A stretch of 64,000 bases of DNA from assembly GCA_022226955.1 (NCBI GenBank), contig CP092079.1, positions 3,065,043 through 3,129,042 of the forward strand. Reading direction: 5' to 3'. The translations under genes and the position numbers were made by a program. How positions within the stretch are numbered: position 1 is the stretch's first letter; each line of letters starts with the position of its first letter. This DNA is from Nitrospira sp. (GTDB lineage: Bacteria; Nitrospirota; Nitrospiria; Nitrospirales; Nitrospiraceae). A model generated the notes under the pieces. The model had not been told where the DNA came from, did no database searches, and saw only the letters and a list, made by a program, of their open reading frames with translations. Of the stretch, positions 58,789 through 64,000 are shown in pieces.

Positions 58789-60071
58789 AGTGTTCCACCG
58801 ATCGCTCGTTCAAGGTGTGCCAAGGAGACGGATAATTCATACCGCGCTTGGGCGTAGTCCATCTGGATTTGGCGTTGGACGCGCTGGGCATCGAAGACGT
58901 CCAAGAGGCTTGAAGCGCCTTGCTGAAAACTGAACTGCGCGAGCCGCAAGGCCTCTTGAGCCTGTTTCAACAGCCCTTTGTCGAATACGTCGATGAGCGC
59001 GGCCGTGGTGCGCGCATCTTGATAGTGCTGGAAAATGGCTCTCGCCAGCTCGTTGCGCGTTCGCAGCAATTCGGCTTCGTGATGCCGCTTGGACCCCAGC
59101 GACGCGGCGATTTCTCCTTCCCGGCGGTACCAGAGCGGCATGGGGATCGACAGGCCTCCTTGCACCGCTTCCCGGCCGATCTCGCGCCAGTAGCTGCCGC
59201 TGACGGTCACGCTGGGAATTCTCGATTGCCGCTCGAACTCGATTTTCCAGTCCGATTGTTCGACCGATTTCAACAGCCGTTGAATCGACGGATGCTCGGT
59301 GCCCATGCGAACGATCAATTCATCCAGGTGGACTTCCTTCGACATGCCCATGAAGTCGCCCTGAATGACATAGGTCGGTCCGAGCGCGCCGCCGGTCAGC
59401 GTGTCCACCACGGCTCGATTAACGCGCACGGCGTTCTCCGCGCGGGCGAGCTGTTGACGAGCTTTCAGCACTTCGACTTCGGCTTTAATCGATTCGAATT
59501 GCGGCGCTTCTCCCGATTTCACGCGGGCCTTGACGATTCGCGTGACGCTTTCGACCGTGTCGAGATTTTGCTGCGCCAGCGCGGCATCCCGCTGGGCCAG
59601 CAACAGGTCGTAGAATGCGACCTTGACTTGGGTGGTCAGCTGTAAGCGGGTTTCCGACATGCCGGCGTTGGCGGTTGCCAGTCCCGCGTCGGCCACCTTC
59701 TGGCGCGCCGCGCGCATCGCCGGCCATTCCAACGGCTGTCCGATGGTCACATTGTATTCAGTGAGCTTTTCGCGGGCGAGGGATTCCCGGATATCGGCGC
59801 GACCGTTGTCACGGACTTCGCCGTACCCCATGTAGCCGGTGACGGTCGGGTTTGGATACGCGCCGGCGGCGGTCTGTTGACCGCGCTGTTGATCGATGGT
59901 GCCTTCTGCGGACGAGACCGCCGGATTCTTTGCCAAGGCCAAGTCGAGGATCGAGTCGAGGGTATAGGCGGATGGGGCCGGCTCCAACGCGAAGCTGGGC
60001 GGCGCCGGCAGCGCGATGGCATACAGCGCGGCGCTCAGGCCGATGCGTGAAAGAACAGAGTAAATTCTCAT
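58785..60071 (-). CDS. czcC: TolC-family outer-membrane efflux protein (CzcC-like)
   Basis: A 428-residue secreted protein: signal (cut near PSFALEP), SILDLALAKNPAVSSAEG at the first helix, two coiled repeats and a closing YELSVSLAHLERAIGG typical of the OEP family. It provides the outer-membrane duct of the efflux system and leads the three-gene operon. ATG 60071 is preferred to 60095. Confidence 0.9.
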   Translation of the reverse strand: MRIYSVLSRIGLSAALYAIALPAPPSFALEPAPSAYTLDSILDLALAKNPAVSSAEGTIDQQRGQQTAAGAYPNPTVTGYMGYGEVRDNGRADIRESLAREKLTEYNVTIGQPLEWPAMRAARQKVADAGLATANAGMSETRLQLTTQVKVAFYDLLLAQRDAALAQQNLDTVESVTRIVKARVKSGEAPQFESIKAEVEVLKARQQLARAENAVRVNRAVVDTLTGGALGPTYVIQGDFMGMSKEVHLDELIVRMGTEHPSIQRLLKSVEQSDWKIEFERQSRIPSVTVSGSYWREIGREAVQGGLSIPMPLWYRREGEIAASLGSKRHHEAELLRTRNELARAIFQHYQDARTTAALIDVFDKGLLKQAQEALRLAQFSFQQGASSLLDVFDAQRVQRQIQMDYAQARYELSVSLAHLERAIGGTL

Positions 60072-60114
60072 GTACGGGACTCCGGTGAGAACCACGAGTA
60101 TAGCAGGTCCATGG

Positions 60115-60573
60115 TTAGGTGGGACGCGCGGAGACGATGATTTTTGCCGTGGGCGTCATGCTCCTCAACGGATCCTTGGTATCGAGCCAGACGTTGTAGT
60201 GGATCGATCCGCTGCGAGTAAAGCAGAGGCTGACGTAAGCGTTCGGTGGAACAGTGGCGGTATCGTCGAACGAGCCGAAACGAGAGAAGCCTGTTTGGCA
60301 GGAGACGCTCGATCCGGAGAGATGGCTGAGCAGGCTGATGGTGACCGGCTCGTCGCGCAGATTTTGCCAGCGCACTTCGTCGCCGATATGGACATCCAAG
60401 CGGGATGGAGTCACGGCATCCTGAATATGGATGTAGCGGGTATGCCCTGGAGCGGTGTCGATCGATGCGGTCGCGCAAGCGGCCACAAAACAGGCTCCGA
60501 GGAATACCCCTCCTAGCCGGACGGCGCGGATTGCGCGATGCGTGATGGAGCGCACCGGATGTCGTCTGTGCAT
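60115..60573 (-). CDS. cupredoxin-like lipoprotein
   Basis: A 152-residue lipoprotein (lipobox VAACATA after a basic start). The mature part resembles a cupredoxin: YIHIQDAVTPSRLDVHIGDEVRWQNL, then a late SLCFTRSGSIHYNVWLD, in which Cys and His have roughly the spacing of type 1 copper ligands; the usual Met is not evident. Directly upstream of the metal-efflux operon on the same strand (43 bases), so it may bind or sense the exported metal. Confidence 0.6.
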   Translation of the reverse strand: MHRRHPVRSITHRAIRAVRLGGVFLGACFVAACATASIDTAPGHTRYIHIQDAVTPSRLDVHIGDEVRWQNLRDEPVTISLLSHLSGSSVSCQTGFSRFGSFDDTATVPPNAYVSLCFTRSGSIHYNVWLDTKDPLRSMTPTAKIIVSARPT

Positions 60574-60627
60574 GTCGTGCCTTTCTTCACAGGGCCAGCG
60601 CTGGGTATTCGATGGGTCGAACGGGTC

Positions 60628-61020
60628 TCATCGTTCCTTGAGCAGCGCCGTGATCGATGCGAGCAGCCTGTCGAGTTCGTACGGTTTATGGATCGTCTGG
60701 TCGGCGCCGAAGGATGCCGCCACAGGCAGCAGATTGGTATGGCCGCTGCCTCCGCTCATGGCGATCAGTTTGATTGCCGGGAACTCCCGCCGCAAGGCGA
60801 GGATCGTTTCCAGCCCTTCTTTTCCTGGCATGAACAGATCCACAATGGCGAGCGCGCACCGTTCTTGTTTGGCGAGCGCCAGCCCGGCATTTCCGTCTTG
60901 GGCTTCTCGAACGGTATATCCGACTTCGCTGAGTGCCAGCTTGAGGAGCTTGCGAATATCCGGATCGTCATCAATGACGAGGATGATTTGTGCGTTCGGC
61001 TGATCGGTTCGGTCGGTCAT
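60628..61020 (-). CDS. receiver-only response regulator
   Basis: A 130-residue CheY-like domain: VIDDDPDIRKLL (acid pair), AIVDLFMPGKEG (phospho-Asp), LIAMSGGSG (Ser switch) and HKPYE (Lys). All key residues are intact and no output domain follows. It may act by protein interaction. First of a minus-strand run of signalling genes. Confidence 0.88.
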   Translation of the reverse strand: MTDRTDQPNAQIILVIDDDPDIRKLLKLALSEVGYTVREAQDGNAGLALAKQERCALAIVDLFMPGKEGLETILALRREFPAIKLIAMSGGSGHTNLLPVAASFGADQTIHKPYELDRLLASITALLKER

Positions 61021-61317
61021 GTCTGCGTCTCTCTATCCGTCGCGCTCCTACATTAGGGGAATCGGAAGTGCTTTTTTCTGGGGTCATGTGGGCGCGTCGT
61101 GAATAGTTCATGGACATAGCTTGGGCGGTTCTGTCGGCGAGTCCTGCCTTCTCAGGAGGACCTGGGGCAAGCGACAGGGCAACGGACTCAATAGGGTATG
61201 TGTGCGGCATTATGGTGTATCCAGAGTCAGACCAATGGGTGAGTCATCTCTATCGACGAACCCCGTTCAGGATGGCACCGCGCAGGAGTCGATGCCACGC
61301 GATTCGTCGGCAGGTCT
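61021..61317. other. gap in the signalling cluster
   Basis: About 300 bases with no supported gene or clear signal; short frames here lack ribosome sites and domain content. Confidence 0.3.
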
Positions 61318-61824
61318 TCATCGCCCATTGATCTGACTGTGCGGGATCGGCGGTGTGGATCCTCTCAAATCCGGTAGTGTTGCGTGGAATGCCGAGGTGC
61401 ATTTGCGTTTTAAGAGCTCCTGGTCGAGCGGTTTCACGATGTATTCCTGCGCCCACAGGCGGACAGCACTCCGGAGTTTGTCGATATGCGGCACCCGCGC
61501 CATGACGATCACCGGAATGGTGGGATGGCGATCTTTCATTTCCTGTAGAACGGCCATCCCGCCGAGGATCGGCATATCCATTTCAAGCAGCATTCCGGCA
61601 AAGGCTGTAGCTGGAGATGTGCGAGCGAGTCGTGTGAGTCCAGAGACGCCGTTATTTTCCCCCTCGGCGTCGAATCCCCACTGGGTCAACTGGGCGCAGA
61701 CCGACAATCGGATGGCATCATCGTGATCGACTACCAGAATGCGCCGACGGGCTACAGGCTCTGCTGTTGTGCTGAGATCTTGTGCTGTCATTGAGTTCGG
61801 CTGGAGTGGGGCCGTCGCGTTCAT
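61318..61824 (-). CDS. degenerate receiver-domain protein (phospho-Asp replaced by Glu)
   Basis: A 168-residue protein: a polar N-terminus, then a receiver fold with VVDHDDAIRLSV (acid pair kept) and VKPLDQ (Lys kept). The phosphorylation site reads GMLLEMDMPILGG, giving Glu where Asp is expected four residues before Pro, and the Thr/Ser switch (VIVMARV) is Ala. It cannot be phosphorylated in the usual way and may mimic the active state. No output domain. Confidence 0.75.
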   Translation of the reverse strand: MNATAPLQPNSMTAQDLSTTAEPVARRRILVVDHDDAIRLSVCAQLTQWGFDAEGENNGVSGLTRLARTSPATAFAGMLLEMDMPILGGMAVLQEMKDRHPTIPVIVMARVPHIDKLRSAVRLWAQEYIVKPLDQELLKRKCTSAFHATLPDLRGSTPPIPHSQINGR

Positions 61825-61959
61825 CGCGGGCCTTTCTGAACAAAAGACTCGTGCAGTTTTTGGGCAGCCGGCCTTTGACCGCGTGCGCAGCGTTTCCCGC
61901 GGTGCGTTCCCATTCGGCCGGTGTTTCTCTGTGTGGTGAGAGCCATGCAGATCCGTGCT

Positions 61960-62211
61960 TTATGTCGAGATTCTCATCGTGATGGCTGTTTGAGGAATCT
62001 CATGAGGCTGAGTATCCGGCATGTGCCTTACGGGAGAGGGCGCTAGGCCGCGTCCGAACGTGACAAGTTGCTGGTAGAATCGCTCGCAGTCAGGACAATA
62101 GGTTTCTTTGATCTGAAGAAGCTCCACTCGGAGCGGAGACCCTTCCAATAACCGTGACTCCTGATCCATTGCGCGTCGACAAAACCCGCAACGCGTCATG
62201 TTGATAGCCAT
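61960..62211 (-). CDS. small zinc-ribbon-like protein
   Basis: ATG 62211 (AGAGGA upstream) gives 83 residues with MTRCGFCRRAM and KETYCPDCERFY: two CxxC pairs about 27 residues apart, a probable Zn ribbon, followed by a flexible tail. The frame is open to 62421, but that part is Arg-rich chance coding. No family name; it may be a small regulator or rubredoxin-like protein within the signalling cluster. Confidence 0.6.
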   Translation of the reverse strand: MAINMTRCGFCRRAMDQESRLLEGSPLRVELLQIKETYCPDCERFYQQLVTFGRGLAPSPVRHMPDTQPHEIPQTAITMRIST

Positions 62212-62263
62212 GGCAATATCCTCTCGACGAATCCCATCGTGTGTGTCGTTGCGCCGGCGTTGT

Positions 62264-62701
62264 CTATCGGGCCGGCGGTCCTTCCGTCGTTGCCGTTGAT
62301 CGACTGGCTTTCGCCGGTGAAGCATAGGGCTCGGGGGAAAAGCCGTTGAGCAGAGGCCGCAAAGTGCCGACCAAATCGCTGGTCTCGCCTTTAACCAGAT
62401 AGCCGGATGCTCCCGCCGCAAAGGCCGAGGCCCTGTAAGAAGGCTCGGTATTGGCCGTCAGAAAAATAATCCGGGTATGGGGGGCGATGGTTTTCAGAAT
62501 TCGCGCAGCTTGGAGACCGTTCATTTTCGGCATATTAATATCGGAAATGACCACATCCGGTTGCAGTGCCCGGGCATATTGCAAAAGTGTTTCGCCATCC
62601 GCCGCTGCGCCGACGATTTTAAATTCCGGCTCCAGAATGACGCGGAGGAGTTCAAGGATTTGCGGGTGATCGTCGGCCAGCAGAATACGCGTCCGTTTCA
62701 T
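62264..62701 (-). CDS. receiver-only NarL-type response regulator
   Basis: A 145-residue protein: ILLADDHPQILELLRVIL, VVISDINMPKMNG (phospho-Asp), IIFLTANTE and GYLVKGE match the NarL/FixJ receiver. Instead of the LuxR helix-turn-helix a polar tail of about 25 residues follows, so it is naturally or secondarily output-less. Confidence 0.85.
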   Translation of the reverse strand: MKRTRILLADDHPQILELLRVILEPEFKIVGAAADGETLLQYARALQPDVVISDINMPKMNGLQAARILKTIAPHTRIIFLTANTEPSYRASAFAAGASGYLVKGETSDLVGTLRPLLNGFSPEPYASPAKASRSTATTEGPPAR

Positions 62702-62878
62702 AGCACGCCTCCATGGAGATAATGAGTACAGAATGCATACGCGCGCCTGGTATACCCATGCTCCGTAGTCGATATTTTAAGCCCAGGAAAGAGGAGGGAG
62801 TACTAGATAGGTCCCCAGGTAGAGCTGGGGAAATCCCTGGGCTTAGGTTGAATGCGCTGAGTCGCGAGGAGGCAAGCG

Positions 62879-63520
62879 TTACGATGAAATGAGTCTGTGG
62901 GTCAGTGCGTAGCGGGTGAGTTCGGCGGTGGTGTGGAGGTCCAGCTGATCCATTAATTGGGTCTTGTGAAATTCGACGGTTTTAGGAGAGATGTCGAGTG
63001 CGGTGGCAATTTCTTTGACCGTGTTCCCTTCAGCCACCAATTGCAGGACTTCCCGCTGGCGGGGTGTCAGCGCGTCGCCGCGTTTGGTGGATGGCGTGCG
63101 ACCGGTTACAGCCGATTGCACCAATCCTTTGGCAATGAGCGGGGTAATATAGGTGTGCCCGCCCATTACAGCCTGGATCGCCTGGACCAGCTCTGACCCC
63201 GCCGAGCGTTTGAGCAAGTAGCCCGTGGCGCCTGCTTTAAAGGCCTCGGTCACATAGGCCTGGTCGGCATGCATGGTGACGAAGATGATTCTGGTATTCG
63301 GCAAATCTTTATGGAGTTTGCGGGCGGCGTCGATGCCATTTAGGTGCGGCATGGAGATATCGAGCGTCACAATGTCCGGCTGGAATTGCTGGGCCAGCTT
63401 CAACAGCGTGCGCCCGTCCTCAGCCGCGCCGACAATGTCGCAGCATTCCTCCAGTAATTTGCGATAGCCGTCGAGGACCAGCGTATGGTCGTCGGCCAGC
63501 AGGACTCGGGGTGTTGTCAC
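62879..63520 (-). CDS. NarL/FixJ-family response regulator
   Basis: A 213-residue regulator: receiver (LLADDHTLVLDG, VTLDISMPHLNG, FVTMHADQ, YLLKRSAG) and LuxR-type DNA-binding domain (LTPRQREVLQLVAEGNTVKEIA, then SPKTVEFHKTQLMDQL). All functional residues are present. Its ATG overlaps the kinase stop (ATGA at 63517-63520), a cognate pair. Confidence 0.93.
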   Translation of the reverse strand: MTTPRVLLADDHTLVLDGYRKLLEECCDIVGAAEDGRTLLKLAQQFQPDIVTLDISMPHLNGIDAARKLHKDLPNTRIIFVTMHADQAYVTEAFKAGATGYLLKRSAGSELVQAIQAVMGGHTYITPLIAKGLVQSAVTGRTPSTKRGDALTPRQREVLQLVAEGNTVKEIATALDISPKTVEFHKTQLMDQLDLHTTAELTRYALTHRLISS

Positions 63521-64000
63521 GTTTCCTCCATCAAGGGAATGCTGGCTTGCAGCTTGGTGCCGGTGCCGTTGTCGGAGTCGATCGTCAACGTGCCTCCAAT
63601 CAGGGCCACCCGCTCTTTCATGCTCAACAAGCCGAGGCCTCCGGATTCAGTTCGCCGAGGGTCCGGAGAGAATCCTACACCATTATCAGTGATGGTGAAG
63701 AGCAGGCCTATGCTGGATTGAGTCAAGGCCACGTCGATCCGCGACGCTTTTGCGTGGCGGACGACATTGGTCAGGCTCTCTTGTGCGATGCGATACACGC
63801 AGGTGGCGATGTCCTGAGAAACCGTCTTTGGCATATCGTGGCAGGTGATGTGGGTGTCGAGATGGTTGCGGGAGGCGATTTCCTCCACCAGCCGCTGAAG
63901 GGCGATCGAGAGGCCGAGATCGTCAAGAATCGACGGGTGGTAGTGATAGGCGAGATGGCGCACGTCTTCGGACAGTTCGGCCACGCGGTCTGAAATTAAC
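63517..64000 (-). CDS. sensor histidine kinase, C-terminal part (cut by window edge)
   Basis: The frame is open to the right edge; the visible 160 codons hold the end of a HisKA_3 dimerisation region (LAYHYHPSILDDLGLSIAL) and the ATPase domain: YRIAQESLTNVVRHAKAS (N box), TDNGVGFSP (G1) and GGLGLLSMKERV (G2). It is the NarX/DegS-type kinase for the adjacent NarL-type regulator. The GTG at 63984 is internal to the real gene; sensor domains lie outside the window. Confidence 0.9.
   Translation of the reverse strand, partial: LISDRVAELSEDVRHLAYHYHPSILDDLGLSIALQRLVEEIASRNHLDTHITCHDMPKTVSQDIATCVYRIAQESLTNVVRHAKASRIDVALTQSSIGLLFTITDNGVGFSPDPRRTESGGLGLLSMKERVALIGGTLTIDSDNGTGTKLQASIPLMEET

Noticed and set aside
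57529-58857. 442-codon plus-strand frame opposite the RND adaptor
   Set aside because: Mirror of the adaptor gene's codon bias; the minus-strand protein has full family motifs and coupled neighbours.
1-64000. CRISPR arrays, rRNA or tRNA genes
   Set aside because: No regularly spaced identical repeats, no rRNA-like blocks and no convincing tRNA were recognised by eye; a tRNAscan run would be decisive for tRNAs.

Overview
The window looks like chromosome of a Nitrospira-type bacterium (phylum Nitrospirota). This is an inference from gene content and codon style, because no rRNA or nitrite oxidoreductase gene is present to settle it. The supporting genes are a copper nitrite reductase (nirK) beside a Crp/Fnr regulator, pyruvate phosphate dikinase, acetyl-CoA synthetase, an HdrB-like CCG-domain protein, transketolase, and glucosylglycerate-type osmolyte synthesis. 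Most genes have high GC. No rRNA, tRNA or CRISPR array was recognised. Both edges cut genes: rtcB on the left and a sensor histidine kinase on the right.

Layout, left half. 1-3.8 kb: the rtcB 3' part, a PilZ protein, a membrane sensor-like protein and a TPR-2OG/Fe(II) oxygenase fusion. 3.8-9.0 kb: an accessory island with a vapBC toxin-antitoxin pair lying between two copies of the neighbouring gene's promoter, then a two-gene PHP-SMC ATPase (TrlF/Ppl-like) plus AlbA_2/HATPase_c_4 cassette and a truncated third ORF. 9.1-13.2 kb: HDOD-sthA, a coiled-coil protein, an HdrB-like protein and a cupin. 13.3-18.1 kb: four minus-strand secreted proteins (heme DUF3365, substrate-binding lipoprotein, beta-barrel, HMA-like), nirK and its Crp/Fnr neighbour, then tkt. 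20-22.3 kb: an FN3 lipoprotein and a TauE-Rrf2 pair. 22.5-34.6 kb: a long plus-strand run glyQ, glyS (with an AT-rich internal patch), ppdK (with a histone-like tail), ribD, a secreted esterase, a secreted unknown protein, an MFS transporter and ribE.

Layout, right half. 34.6-38.6 kb is a second accessory region: a low-GC PD-(D/E)XK-like gene next to a stray copy of the ribE 3' end, a secreted protein, an IS110-family element with a candidate bridge RNA, and a RelE-type toxin-antitoxin pair. 38.7-48.1 kb: acs, a caspase-fold/TPR protein lacking its catalytic cysteine, a palindrome-rich stretch, an LPP20/LpoB/COG3014 lipoprotein operon ending in a PIN-type pair, and small unknowns. 48.1-52.8 kb: a compatible-solute cassette (GpgS-like, GT2, mechanosensitive-channel-like, MpgP/GpgP-like) with a long structured leader. 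52.8-60.6 kb: a guanidinium-type SMR exporter, a ChaA antiporter, a CzcCBA-type metal efflux system and a cupredoxin-like lipoprotein. 60.6-64 kb: a cluster of receiver-only and NarL-type regulators with a histidine kinase.

The most unusual features are the defence-like PHP-SMC/AlbA_2 island, and two accessory cassettes (vapBC and the PD-(D/E)XK gene) that are each bracketed by diverged duplicates of adjacent chromosomal sequence. Others are the IS110 leader RNA candidate, the glyS mosaic patch, the PPDK tail, the pseudo-caspase, and perfect or near-perfect FNR/DNR-type boxes upstream of nirK and between acs and the pseudo-caspase.
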